Assembly: GCA_948099385.1 (NCBI GenBank)
Contig: CANUEZ040000163.1
Span: 6,192,001 to 6,256,000, forward strand
Reading direction: 5' to 3'
DNA: 64,000 bases
From: Fasciola hepatica
Taxonomy: Eukaryota; Platyhelminthes; Trematoda; Plagiorchiida; Fasciolidae
Below, in pieces: positions 1-64,000 of this stretch. The position numbers and the translations under genes were made by a program. The notes under the pieces are model-generated. The model was not told the origin of the DNA. It saw nothing but the letters and a program-made list of their open reading frames with translations, and ran no database searches. Within the stretch, counting starts at the first letter, position 1. Each line of letters begins with the position of its first letter.

Positions 1-3000
1 GAGTTTTATGCAATACCTGGTTGGACTTTGCCCACGAACCAGGTGAGACGTCAACATAGTTCATTTGACTCGTGACTAAGCATCCCTCAGTATTTGAAAT
101 CTGCCACCAAAGACAAAGTTCATTGCATTTCAGAACCAACCGCATGCGTTTCGCCTTTCGTTCAGGAGTGAATTTAGGGGCATTCCGCACTCTCTTGTGG
201 GACACTATCCAGGGTGAATCCATTTATCTGGATCATGACTGGAATCCGTGTGCTTAAATAATGTTAGGTTGCTTTGAGACATCAACATGAGAAATGTGAT
301 CGTCCTAAGTGGTCTAGTTCAAAAGGAATGATAGAAAACCGGATTGAGTATTTTGGCAGTGTAAGCACTAAAGAAAATTATCGAAAGTCTTACTGAACAA
401 GTAGCGTGCAGCTGCTTTTCTTTCCTCATTTGTGAACTTCCTGCGTCTCGCAATGCCTTTTCGTTAGAATGATTATTATTTTCCCCACCGATGGCTTGGC
501 CGGATCAATGATCTACCCACCGTTCGTAGCGCATGCATACATGCACTGGCAATCATTAGCTTGAATATTTCTAATGTTCATGCTCATACACAACACAGCC
601 TGACTGTTGTAAATCCGAATCGGCCTATTTTTTCTCCTCTTCGATGGGCTCATTGACTGTGAACCCTTAAGTGTACCACATCGACTCAAAGTAGTTGGAT
701 AAACCACTACACACGTAATACCTTTTCGCTGGTTCTCAAGTCGCACCCGAGGCTCATTCACAAAGTTGAATAAGGCGAATGTGTGGCAGCCATTCTCTCG
801 CTGTTTGGTTGGTTGTTAAACATGTGTACTGCACCAATAAATTCACACTACCCTCTATAAACGCGTGTTCGGAGAGATTTTTAAATAGTGAAATAGTCAT
901 TGTAATAGCACAACAATGACGGAATAAGCAACAGTCGTACCACTGGGTCCCCTTGAATTAGTCGTTTAGAGCGGATAGAAGACATAAATTGGCAGATGTA
1001 CGCATTCCTTTTGGGCTTTTCAATAGCACACAAGAGGTGTTGATGCGCAGTGAAATGAGGCACAGCTCCATACAACAAGTTCATTGAGAGAAAGGCAGTT
1101 TGGCAAACAAGTTTGCTTTTAATGCTACATCCAATGCCGACTTACACCAAGTTATACAACTCAGGAAACGATGTCTGAAGAAATGACTGGTAATTGTTTG
1201 CGTTATTGAGAAAACGTGTTTAAGAAGGGGTTGACCGGGATGAGCAGTAGGGCTGTTTTTGCCGTGTAACTACTGATGATTATCAGCGGAATATTAGTTC
1301 CGACTGGCACGTGGGAGCAGTTCGGACACGTGACCACGGGAGGATGAGGGATTTAACGAACTGTTCTGTGTACATGGTGGTGAGTTGTTTATTCGGATTA
1401 CTGGGGATAAGAGTCTAACTTATATCCGAACTGTACTTCATGTGATTCGCACTTGAACCCACTCTTCTTGGTCTCCTACTGAGTCAAGTTTGGTGGTATT
1501 CTCCAATCCGGTTGGTCAAGAGCTTTGTGGTACAACTGACGAAACAGTATCCAACAGATTTGGAAACCGTTCGGTAAATCTAAGTGGCTCAGGCTAAGAC
1601 AGCAACACATTGTGGTTCAATAGCTTCCACCCTCATAGTGGGGCTCTTTGTCTTCGTATCAATGGCACCTCATACCACATAACTTTCTGTCATCTAATTA
1701 GTCTGAGTCGAGTATCCTGAATGACTGCATGAAATCGGAACATCGAGCTCGTAGACCTCTGTGAGACAATAATGATAAATAGACTTAGACCCCCACACGC
1801 GCAGAATCTATTGACCCACAGTTAGTCTGACTTGGCGTAAGCCAATCAGATTTACCGAACCATTTCCGAATTTGTTACTTATTGCCTGTTGCCATTGTGT
1901 TGATCTGTGCTCAGTCTGTGTGCAAATACACAGCACTGCTTTGGTGCTACTGACCCTCGACTGAGAAATCACCTTTGTTTATCCTAGTTACATTTTTTGT
2001 ATTCTCCAAAAAAAGGTTTATTATTTTCCAATAAAAATCGAAAAGTGGAACACTGGTAAATCACATTCGTACATGCCATGACCATGATAAGAGACAATAA
2101 AATCTCGGCTGATTTGCAACATATCAATAATATTTATTGTGATTCACACTCATAGCATTACATCACAAAATATTAGAACAACTTGAGTGATTGGACCAAT
2201 TAGACAAATGGCAAGTGATAGAGAATAGTGGTGACAAAAAGGAGAACAAACCAATTGTAATATAATCTTAAATCAGAATTGAATATGGATTACTTCTTAC
2301 GCGTTATGTCACTTGTGGCAAAGGCTGAGGCTGTCGGTATCCGCCTTCTCAACCCCCCTATGTGTGCTCTAGGAACAATTTTCGTGTGCTTTTAAGCTGC
2401 TTTGGCCCACCCTCTGCCCTTCGGTAGGCCATAGACCAGATGAAAACTGACAACACGTGAGAAATAATCCACATCCGGTCTCCATTTGAGCCTGGATTCA
2501 AATTTCCTTTCCTCTTTTTCACCATTAGTCCCTATCATTTCCTATTTGTCTAATTAGTTCAGTCCTTTACCTTGCCTCTTGCATTATTTAACGGAAAATC
2601 TACTTGCAATTTTCCATTATATAAGATTCAGTCTCTTCGTGTCAATAATACAACCCTGGATTATTCTTGTAGTTGGTGCATCTTCTTTGTAGGACCTAAG
2701 TTATTCTGTTTTGGCCGCCCCAACACGAGTGGTTCGAACGTGGCTAGTCTTGGCGGTTCCTGTCACCGTTGTCTGACATCTAAACTTTTGTGTTTTATAT
2801 TCATTTGTCTGAATTTTCACCCACTAACCGTCGACTAGCGCATTGATGGGTGCACGAGCACAACAGAGAAATGGGTCGATAATCAAGGCATCTGTTGATA
2901 ACCGTTTATAGATTATCGGTCGGGACAAGTTTTCATTGCTTTAGACTGGGCTACTGAGGGCTAATTACCCAAAGATATACCTCACTAAGTCAGCGAGATT

Positions 3001-3277
3001 CTACCATATCAATACTTGACAAAGCAATGTTCATTCAGGCTAACTTTTTCTTAGACACTACTTCCAGTTATAATTAGAAATAGGCACCTTCGTTGTGGAT
3101 ACTGCTGATCGGACAGGTATACTTGTAGCAGTACGGTGTATCAACATAAAGTAGAGAGTAGGCATGCTCCGGTCCATTTCCAACTATTTCAGTACATATT
3201 ATATGATATATGAACGTTGTCAAATAAGATTGACTTACTTCAAACTCATTGAAAACGAGCTTTTCCTTAACATTGTT

Positions 3278-3571
3278 TCATCCCTTAGGTGATCTGTAGA
3301 TTTGTTTTGAAATTTCTGTTTCGCAAAACTGTAGGTGATTCCGCTGAAAAAGCATCTTTGTGCATTCATTTGCGTTATTCACATCAAACTGGCCGTACAG
3401 CAATTGCTCAACTGTTAAATCAACCATCCGGTTGAGTGGAAGGCATGCAGTTTGATTCCGCTCGTAATGTGGGTTGGCGGATACGAAAAAAGCCATCGAA
3501 TTTTCCATTATCTGCAAAGTCGGATCGTGCGACAACCTTCTTTCGTCTAGTCTTACCACTTTAAAGGACAT
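3278..3571 (-). other. Unrecognised 97-codon ORF
   Basis: An uninterrupted minus-strand reading frame of 97 codons starts at an ATG at 3571. Its composition looks protein-like: mixed charged and hydrophobic residues, little low complexity, and a clear stretch DLTVEQLLYGQF. I do not recognise a family. No convincing splice sites flank it. It could be a retropseudogene fragment, a piece of an unknown transposon, an exon of an antisense gene, or chance. No function is assigned. Confidence 0.2.
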
Positions 3572-4009
3572 TCAATGAGAAAGAAAGCGATGATTTGCTG
3601 ACATTAAAATGTATTGTTACTGGACCTAATCAGTCTTTTTTTAGATGATATTTGTGTTACCGTGATATACTCAATGCAAGAAGTGGCTTTTGATTCCCTT
3701 TCCCAAAACATTGGATAGAATCTTCCTCATGGTTTTCTCAAGGGTCACTTGAAAAATCAGTGGTTTATTTGCTCTTTAGTGCGATATTTTCCAGGTGTTT
3801 CGTGGGGTGAGTGCCGGGATTTGGTGTTGCGTAATGCACCTATAATGTAAGATTAGTGACTCAAAATCTGGCTCTATGACAATGACTAGTCACTCCTAAA
3901 ATGGCATTCTGAAGTGAACAGTTACCAATGAAAACTTGCTAAGGCTGTTTAAGCGGTATGAAATTATCCTCTGATGGTTTGTTATGTTAGATATTCACGA
4001 AAATGATTT

Positions 4010-4315
4010 GTGGTGATTGATTCCTCTGTTATGAAACCAAATGGTATCTACATCGCAGTCACTCTGATCCAAACTACGCCTTACCTAACGGAGTCTTATG
4101 TAGTTTGCAAGCAGAAATCATCGATTCCTCTTCATGCTTACGCACATAGGCATTACGTGAAGAGAAAAATTGGTAAATTTGCATTCACTGAACATTTGTC
4201 TGAAGATCCCTTTAGTCTCGACTGGAACCCGATTATCCATAGAACGCGTACAACTGAATGCTCCATGCTGGCTGAAAACAACGGGGAAAAAATACGTAAG
4301 GCTATTTTATTGTGA
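4010..4315 (+). pseudogene. Possible GIY-YIG endonuclease remnant of a Penelope-like element
   Basis: The C-terminal half of a 101-codon frame carries the pattern FAFTEHLSEDPFSLDWNPII followed by HRTRTTE. This resembles the end of the GIY-YIG nuclease domain of Penelope-like elements, where a conserved (A/E)HxxxxxHxFDWxxxxII pattern is followed by a basic stretch. The N-terminal YIG part is not clear and the histidine of the motif is replaced. It is at best a short degraded fragment and could be coincidental. Confidence 0.25.
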
Positions 4316-4971
4316 CAATATGCAAAGGGATTACGTGCTCTTTCTGTCCTCTTTGCTATTTGTGGTTTCGCTTCTAATTTCAGTTTCTTTTATGGATGCT
4401 GAAGGAAGCTTTCTCAATTAAAAAATATATCGATATGAGCGTATCGTAACGTAATTATTTATTTTGGTGAGTCATTCACTTGCGAATCGTGTGATAACGC
4501 TGCCTACGAATCGATATGCAACAAAGTACTATCTGGAAGGTTCAAAGAAGAATCCCTATGAGTCTCCAGTCAGCTGTATCACTGTCTATTGTTTTGAAAA
4601 ATACCTACAATAAGAATTATGAAGGACTGACGACCAGACTTTTCAGATTGGGTTTGCATTCGAGTAACAACGGGAAACAAAAAAGACAGCTCCAGTGTTG
4701 TAAAGCCGTTTTAAATAGTGGTTCTAATAGATTTTCAATGAAATCTTAAATTTCTTGGACAGACGGGTTTTGAGGTTTCACGTCAACAACCACTTTAGGG
4801 CACACCGTTTCATTAGAACACAATGATATGACAAACCGAGTTGGTAAAAGAGAGAAATTCAACTAAGGACAGCCCAACCACAAACTAAATCATTGTGGCA
4901 CACGCCATGTGCTACAGTAGTTTGGGCGGGTATACTGTGGGGTCCATATGGGAGAAGTCGGAAACTTTTCG

Positions 4972-5045
4972 GCTTGGCCTAGTAGCTCAGCTAGTGGTAT
5001 TAAAGCGTGGGTGGCAACCATGTGTGGGTTCGAGTCCCCCTGGGG
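4972..5045 (+). repeat. tRNA-derived SINE-like unit
   Basis: A tRNA-like stretch has a box A match TAGCTCAGCTAGTGG at 4983-4997 and a box B match GGTTCGAGTCC at 5027-5037, spaced as in a tRNA internal RNA polymerase III promoter. The acceptor-stem ends do not pair cleanly (3' side CCCCCTGGGGTCA), so a functional tRNA gene is unlikely and a tRNA-derived SINE or tRNA pseudogene is favoured. No clear 3' tail was defined. Confidence 0.55.
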
Positions 5046-6689
5046 TCAATGAGTTTTAACGTTTGGACCACTTCAGTAACCGAAATCGAGTTTCGTAAAC
5101 TGCTTTCCTAAAAGCCTTCCCCATCTGGGTCACTGGAGTCTCACGTAACCACAATCAGGGTTAAAACTGCGATGCCATAGCCAGAAAGGAAATGATGAAT
5201 AATTTAGTTTGCAGACTAGAACACACTCCTGGGTGTCCTCTGCATCATTCATTGATTGCTCAAGTCCTCAGATAAATGGCAGTAAACGTTGATAGATGCA
5301 AATAATGGCCAACAAGAGGTGATTAGTTATGCCAGAAAAATTGCTACTCGGGTCGCCAAATAGAGAAGAGTAGGAGCTCAGAATTAAAGCAGTCTCGTGC
5401 AGCGAATGGAATGCAACAGTTGTTGGTAAAAGTGGTCAAACTGAAAATGGTATTAGATCACTTTAAGTACACATAAATAGAAGGGCACCGATGTAGCAAA
5501 AAGGAAAATCTTTTGCCGGCTGGTTTCAAGGGTTCCATCTGCAAAAAAGGCAAGAACAGAAAACTTCTTGAGTCGAAAGCTCTTTACGTTTCTCATCAAG
5601 AATCCACAATTACAATAATCAAAAATCGGTACGGCTGCCTATAGCCTTATCACCACACTGCTGCCTTGAGAAAGAATTCTGTTCGCAGTGGTAAACATTT
5701 CATAATCATACACAGATGAGGATCATTCTGTTTGTCTGGACCACTCATTAAGCAAGCCATTTCGCAAGCCTGTTGTCGACTACACAATGCCTGAAAAATC
5801 ACCCAATCACCAAGGCCTCCGAAAGTACTCAGTTCCACTGTCATGGTCGCCTAAATGTAGCATCCAATGATTAGTGGTTTTCCGCCCGTTGTTTGCACGA
5901 GTTTATTCTGGAAAACACAAAAATGCACGAAATTTCATGAGTCCAAAGCTCAATAAGTGTCTCACCGAGAGCTCACACTTACATTATTTGAACCATATTA
6001 TGGCTGATTGCAGATTGGTCACGGAAGCATACGAATCACGGGTTCATCTTAAGTGTGAAGGTCATCAAACGTTGTGTGACGTGCGTGATATTATATCAAC
6101 GAGCTCGCAATCGGAAATCCTCGGACAGAAGAAGCCGAAAGGTGACAGAAAGTAGAAACAGGGTAAGTTGTAATGTAACCAAGAGTGTGTTGAAGTGAGA
6201 CAGGAGGTTCAACAATATCCCAAGTTATGAAACACGGTTTGGCAGATTTGATAAAACTTGAGTCAGCCAAATTGCTAAAATTCGTTGGTCCTGAATCGGG
6301 ATTCGGACCTGTTGTATGGACTTACCACTGGTTGAGCCTCTGACTGCGTTCCGTCAGGGTGGATGTGAACGTTGATCGGTCAGTTGATATTGTCTACTAA
6401 AACTCACGCAAGCGTGCATGAAAGCACCTCAACTTGAAAGCGCCCATACCACGAATCGTCATTCTCAACCAATGAAACTTCTGCACTCAATCATACTTGT
6501 TTGTTGGCTCGTCTGCTAGGCGGCCCCACTTGACACGTACTGGTTACGTGTACGTAAGACGTTGCACTTAATTTCTTGCTTGCTTACTTGCGTATGAATA
6601 AACGGATTTCCCACGTACTATATTTATTCGGGATCAGCGTACACAACACAACTCAGGAATGGATGCCCTCCCCCTTCAAGCTTTAATAT

Positions 6690-6735
6690 CCTGTTTGTGT
6701 TCTACCAGCTGAGCTGCGAGGCCCCAAATCTGTTA
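6690..6735 (-). repeat. Partial tRNA-like (SINE head) fragment
   Basis: Read on the minus strand, this shows a tRNA-type 5' end: GGGGCCTCGCAGCTCAGCTG, followed by GTAGAAC, which matches an A box. No B box follows at the right distance, so it is a truncated tRNA-derived repeat. A related head, GGCCCCTCAGCTCAGCTAGT, appears near 41230-41258, also on the minus strand. Confidence 0.35.
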
Positions 6736-9700
6736 AATTGGTTATCAGCTCAAATCGGCAAAAAACGATGTCCACAAATATAATCTACCTGCACGTTTTA
6801 CAGATCTGATTCCCTCTAAAGTCAGCTCAACAAAAACGTTTTAATGAAAGGTCGTTTATAAATATTATTTCTATCATTAGGAAACTGGAGTTATATGCAG
6901 AATGTGTCCAGTTATAATAACGAAGAGACGAAATGGTCATGTGATGTGCCCAGTTAGTCCAAGAAAGAACTCCCTGCTTCAAACCCACATCAGAGTGCAT
7001 TAATTCCGCGAAAACGTAATCCAAACCAGCGACTGCAATCCCCGATCAAAATCAGACCGTTGTGCGATAACGTATGAGGAGGTGACGAGGCAGCAGAAGG
7101 CTATGTCCGGTGGGGAACAGTCAGAAGGAATGTGACCGCATGTAGTCGATCCATCCATTACCTCCAGGGTGCTAGTTCATTAACCAAGGGAAGCAAATAA
7201 TCAGACAGGGTAAGTGATAAGTAAATAGTGGAATAGCGTCATGACCGTTGGCTCTTTTCTCCCTTCAAGCGAAGGCTGGTTTGTGCATGTTTATGTGTGG
7301 TTCCGGGTGGGTGTCAACGCGTGTTCGACAAGTCAACCAGTCAGAAACGGTATTCAGGGTCAGGCCGAAGGTACAGTGCCGGAAATGTCAATCAAACCAT
7401 GTGGAAGAGGATAGCCTATTCACTGGAGTGTATAGTCTACACTCCTCACAGACAGGTCAGGATAAATTTGGGATTAAATTAGAATTATTCTGGTTAGAGG
7501 GCTTGATGGGATTAACGGAGTATTTACAAGAATTGTTGAATGTCCCTGACTAGTTTCCACAAACGTTAATTGGTCGGTTTGGCTGTTAATGCGGTCATCC
7601 ACTGATTGATAAGTTTAACTCTTCAACCAGTCAACCAACGCCACACCCCGTTGTCTATTTTGTCGCTTGATAAATGCGTTGCACAATCTAAACCTGGGTA
7701 CACTTCACTGTATCCCAGCGGGTACATACATCAGTCTAGATAATACACATCGCGATGCCACAGACACAGCTTAAAATGAGAGCGACAAAGCAGTAGTGAT
7801 TTTGTCTAAACAGGAAGAAGGAGAATGGGGAAATGTCATGTTACAGTGACTGAGCATAATCAGTCTTTCCCAATGAAATTAACTGAATTAAGTTATCAAT
7901 CAAACAAAATGCTATTGTCATTGGGCGACAAAAAACATACCTCTAATCATCGTGCATATACCACAGTCACGTACTTAGGAGAGAAAAAACACAACATAAA
8001 AAACAAGGCTTATATTCAATGATTTTCCTGCTAGGTAATACAAAACATTATTTGTGTTCTAGTCAGCCGGATTAAAATGCTCACGAGAGAAAGAGAGGGA
8101 GAGAGACAAGACGGCAACCTCTCCAGATTCTATGTTGTCCAAACAGGGAGATAACTTAGTCTCATATCGTGCCATTCAGAACAGAACAAGGCTCAATTTT
8201 ACCACGGTTGGAGACAGCCATGTGGGGATGGGGTTGGCTCCGGGATTGTTACGACTACGGGGGTGTGAATTATATGATCTTTTTGACCCAAAAGATCGTT
8301 AGAACATATGGGGGTTAAGCGCCTCTTTTACATTCACATTACGCTTGGTTTTTGCTGGGTGCTAAAGAGAAGCTTTGGCGATTGCTTATGTGATCTCGGA
8401 GTTTAACCTCGCTAGATGATCTTGGCAAACATATTCATTTAGGGCTCTGCTCCGGGGAAATTTTTTCACAAGTTTACACACTATTTACAATTACTGCTGA
8501 TAATAGACGTGGAAATTCAGCTTACCACATCGAGGAACTCGGTTAAACTGGTTTAATCCAAATCTCATGTTCAGAAACGAAGTTATTTCGAGGACGTGAA
8601 CTTCGTGGCCAAAGGCTGATGACTTCATACCCGAACGGGATATTAATCCGGGCCACGGAATGTACCACACGAACTTACTCGGTCCATCTGTTGATCGATC
8701 GACCGATCGTCTCAACAACTGGTTGGTTGTTTGACTTATCGGTTGACCGACTAACTGGTTACATATGTTTCCTCCTTCTCTTTATTGTGTTCACCTGAGA
8801 GTGATATTACTGAAAAGATAGGTTCGCTCACACCTTGCTGTCTCCTATTATTCTAGGGCTTGTTCCGTATACTAAAAGTTCGAAGTGTCAGGATCTGTCC
8901 CGCTTACGAAATTTCACATTTGTGGGAGAGATCCTATTTGACTGCTATCAAATTTGGTTTATTAATTTCGGCAACAGGAGACTGGAATTAGCTGTGATGT
9001 AATTCACTCAATTCTACATGGTTTTGCAGCTTTCCGTCTGCCTGTAACGTAATGACATGGTTTTTCCTATCGAGGAGAAATCGGTCGACGGAGCCAATTG
9101 CACTGTGGATAACGGTTTGTTATCGTCTGAAGCCGGTGACGAAACGGGGCTATGTGATATAGTATAGACATGAAACTAACCATTCAGAGGCCGTGTTGAT
9201 AGCTAATTAACGTGTGACACAAACACGAAGTCCGGATTTGAGTGCTATATTTATGTATGTGCAAGTGTATATATGTCTCAATGGATTTCAGCCACAATTG
9301 ACAAGACTCAACGAGACAGGAGAAATAGCTTTAAAGTGTCTCAGTGGATTCCAAATGTTGAGTTGAGCCTTGTTACTGTGTGATGTTTCATTTTCTAAGT
9401 ATATACTGCAAAAAATGTGAACAAGTCCACCTTATTTTTCCACAATCCCTTTTAAACCAACCTATTCAAGATGATCTAAGTAAGCTAACAGCCATATAAT
9501 GTAACGATTATACACAACAATTTCAGAGGTAACCCAGATAAATCGAATGATCCGGAAACCTTACCATTTTTGTGTGGTTCATTCAAAGTCGGTGAAAATA
9601 AGCCTTTACTCATCTTTGTATCTCGAATTACTCTATTCAACATTCCAAGTGATGTGATTTCCAGTCTATTCCTGTTTATCCTGGACATGACCATCAGTCA

Positions 9701-10949
9701 TCCAAGGCAATGGATCCAGATGTGGTGCAGATGATAGGAATTCGTGCACACAATAATCGCCCTCTGCAAAATTTGACGCACTCATACGTTGGTTCAAAGT
9801 ACCAAGTAAAAGTCTTCTCAAGGACTACTCAGAGATCCTTTTTCGAATTCGGCGAATCTTTGCGCAACACAGTGATTCGCGTGCTTCAGAATTAATAAGC
9901 ATAGTGATCGATGGTCTCAAAAGTTTCTTCAAAATCGAAAGTACGGTGATCGTGGGAGGTTGGAAAATGTTTTCCTCAAGCCTCGCGCCATACTTCCGTT
10001 TTAATGAAGGAGAGATGAATCTCAGTATTCAGCTGAGAGATTGGTACTTCTTGAAACTTGACTAAACATCCCAGACCGTTTAAAACTGGCTACTAATAAC
10101 AAAGTCTGTTGTTTCATAACCGGCTGGTTGTTTTCGCCATTCATCCGGGAGTGGACTTAATAATATTTTGCATCATATAAGAATGAATAAACGAATGAAT
10201 AAATTTATTTGGGTCGTGATTAGAAACTGTGTGCATATTCACTTTTGGTTTGGGTTGACACATCAGTCCACAGGGTTTGGTGTACTTCAAAAAGAAAGTC
10301 GGTTTGGTTGAACAGCATTTCGTGCTCTAAACTACAGCAGTAGATTTTTTGACATTTCCGTCCCTAACATCTGTCCTAACATCCTGTACGTGCTCAAAAT
10401 TGCGCAATACCATGACTCGAAGTAGTCGACGATAAAGTCAGGCAATTAAATCGTCTGATATTTCTGGGACAGGGAAATATTTTTCAGTGTTTCACTTACT
10501 TAAATATCAGGCGACATTCAAAACCAACAAATCTTTTCCGCAAACGAAAGCTGTGGAAAGCTGTTATTCCTACGCCTATATGAATTTGTGATACATTGTT
10601 TCCAATGCCATCTGGTTTACGGACGATCCCGCAGAAATTGTAAATTCAACATTTCCGGGTATCTTCATTCTGGATGAATCTTCGATGCAACTAGTGAGTG
10701 AGTGCGTAGTTGGGGCGCTGTTCTTCTGTCAGATGTCATAAATCTACGGGTCAAGGTCGATACAATCAAACCACCGATGAACAACCCGCGAACGATGGTC
10801 TCCAGTCCAGAAGTAGTGATCACAATGGATGGTTACTGAGAAGTGAATCGACTTTCCATATCAGGAGGATATTCTGTACGAGCACAGATGAGGAGCACTT
10901 TCGAGAGTATAGGAAATTTACTATTTTAGAATGAACATAACTAAACTCT

Positions 10950-12060
10950 CAATGCAAATGTCCGGACAAATCGAGCTTGGAAGTTAAGACAAACTGATGG
11001 TGTTCCTATGCGATCCCCCGTATCCCCCATCGTAGCGGACCTTTTTTGCATTCTCTTGAATCTAGAGCACCAATGGCTTTTACTCACTACAACCCCGTGT
11101 CTCCACGAGCGAAGTGTTGATGATTCCTTCGCTGTTATCAAATCAGAACAAAAAGAGATCTTCCTTCATTTTCTATTAGTTTTACGATAAGGACAGAGGA
11201 TACCAGTAGATTCATCAGTTTCTTAGGCTTTTGTCTGGAAGTGAGCAAATCGCGAAATTTCAACATTAGTGTTTATAGTAAACCATACATTCGAACTAGT
11301 ATTTGCACTTCAGTTCAGCACATATACAATGTGTGAAACAAACCTTCATTTCCTCGCTAGCTAACATAGTTGAAAAGCTTTGCAATGATGTCTTCGATCG
11401 TAAAGCAGAACTGAAGCCCCTGAATAACGTCCTACAAGACAATAACTATCCACCACACCTTATATGAAAACAATTGAACACATGCAGAACGAGAAACTAA
11501 GACCAAGAAAGAAAAAGCGACCGCGGCTCCCATTGGAATTCCTTATAGATCGGGCACTTCTGAAGCAATCAGACGATCCTTGGAGACTTCAATATTACAT
11601 ACATTGTTCCGTGTGGATAATATTTTAAACCGCCAACTCACAAACGATAAAGACTTAGTCAGCCTGCAAGACCAAGATAATTGAATCTACGAAATCAGTT
11701 GTAAGGAATGCCTGGCTGAGTTTACCGGACAAGCCAGTAGACAACTGAAGATCAGACTAGCCTAACATCAGATAAAAGAAAAATAGAGACCTTCTGACAA
11801 GACAGCCTTAACAGAACTGGAGCAAGACTCAGCCATCGCTCTTCACTCCATAGCAGAAGGTCACAGCATAGATTACGAAAACATCAAAATACTCCAACTC
11901 GGATTTAGAAGCCAGTAAAAAACAGTGCTATTTCTACAAGCAGGGGTAGATCCGACTAAATAAGAGCCAGTCCGACTATGAGAACAATCTCTGCACCTGC
12001 CTGTACACAGTCAAACTTCACGATACTCGAACCTTAGCTTTAGCAATTCAGCACAATGTT
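10950..12060 (+). mobile_element. Penelope-like retroelement (RT plus GIY-YIG), broken
   Basis: Decayed Penelope-like element. Reverse transcriptase motifs fall in two shifting frames: SPVSPIVADLF near 11014-11045, SVDDSFAVI near 11113-11140 (catalytic DD kept, usual Tyr replaced by Ser), and a later ISFLGF...NISVYSKP block near 11200-11285. Next comes the linker typical of the family (APIGIPYRSGTSEAI, near 11525-11570). A GIY-YIG nuclease follows, with IYEISC at 11685-11702, EFTG at 11718-11729 (canonical YIG degraded) and AEGHSIDYENIKIL near 11855-11895. Frameshifts and in-frame stops are numerous, so it is not active. It ends about 170 bp before the acceptor of the CH2 exon. Confidence 0.8.
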
Positions 12061-12228
12061 AGGACACCGACTTCACTGCTGATCCGCACCAACATTGAAT
12101 GGTGTGGCAAAAAATCTTGATGTTATCAATATACAGGTAATAGGAACACTATTTACTGTTCTAGTTTCACCGAGTAACGAATTTGACATAAGCAATAATA
12201 TTCCGTTTATTTTCATCTAATGCGACAG

Positions 12229-63825
<51,597 letters not shown>

Positions 63826-64000
63826 GTAGGCAATTCGTATGTGCATTTCTGTCACTGACGCTCCGGCTGGGATATCCACCGTGGTTGTTTTATATTCCTA
63901 AGTCTATTTCCGTAACCGACTTCCGACCGACAGGCACTGTAAAATTCGAACGCCTGTAGATATTTCTTGTTGGAATTTATGCAGTCTCGGGTATGAAATC
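63826..64000. other. SPTB-like: Start of intron 7, cut by the window edge
   Basis: Sequence after the donor GTAGGC runs to the window end without another recognisable exon. Confidence 0.7.

Larger units (their letters stand above)
1..10949. other. Intron (inferred) upstream of the CH2 exon
   Basis: I find no exon I can support here. Because the first visible exon starts inside a CH2 domain with a splice acceptor, this stretch is inferred to be the 3' part of an intron of at least 12.2 kb, with the CH1 exons outside the window. No + strand ORF here has CH1 hallmarks. The stretch holds a tRNA-derived SINE-like unit near 4972-5045, a possible GIY-YIG remnant at 4010-4315, an unexplained minus-strand ORF at 3278-3571, a GA-rich tract near 8083-8108, and otherwise AT-rich unique sequence. 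Confidence 0.6.

Noticed and set aside
4972..5045. Functional tRNA gene
   Set aside because: A and B boxes are good, but the acceptor-stem ends do not pair convincingly, so a SINE or pseudogene is preferred.
1..12228. Search for the CH1 domain exons of the spectrin
   Set aside because: No + strand frame shows CH1 hallmarks, so CH1 is taken to lie upstream of the window; a very small exon could still be missed.
12220..12228. ATG directly before the CH2 sequence as a translation start
   Set aside because: The three codons precede a proper splice acceptor and the CH2 domain continues a protein that needs CH1; the ATG is intronic.

Overview
The window is eukaryotic nuclear DNA. It has no operons or dense ORFs, and its coding exons are separated by introns of 1 to 15 kb that are packed with decayed retroelements. 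The exon structure, the mix of Penelope-like elements and non-LTR retrotransposons, and tRNA-derived SINE-like units suggest a parasitic flatworm, most likely a trematode. This assignment is an inference from family resemblance; no database was searched.

One protein-coding gene explains all well-supported coding sequence, on the + strand: a divergent beta-spectrin-like protein. Seven consecutive exons are visible at 12229-12777, 18034-18195, 19268-20113, 35310-36182, 46633-47366, 56969-57938 and 63517-63825. They join in one frame into 1481 codons, with five phase-0 junctions and one phase-2 junction (between exons 5 and 6). The product begins at the second calponin-homology (CH2) domain and runs through a series of spectrin repeats. 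The last exon corresponds to about the eighth repeat of a typical beta-spectrin. The first CH domain and the start codon lie upstream of the window; the remaining repeats and any PH domain lie downstream. The same span in vertebrate beta-spectrin is roughly 1000 residues, so this copy is expanded by long linker-like insertions and irregular repeat spacing.

Region by region: 1-12228 is the 3' part of an upstream intron and ends in a broken Penelope-like element (about 10950-12060) just before the CH2 exon. 12229-20113 holds three exons. 20114-35309 is a 15 kb intron with a (TA)60 microsatellite, a repeated tRNA-like unit and a possible LTR-retrotransposon fragment. 36183-46632 is a 10 kb intron with a second, antisense Penelope-like element (about 38030-39440) and a decayed LINE reverse transcriptase (about 44190-45030). 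47367-56968 is a 9.6 kb intron with a SINE-like unit and an antisense LINE endonuclease fragment abutting exon 6. 57939-63516 is the last complete intron, with microsatellites and a perfect short hairpin. Most other ORFs in the introns look like chance or transposon remnants. A few are listed as unexplained.
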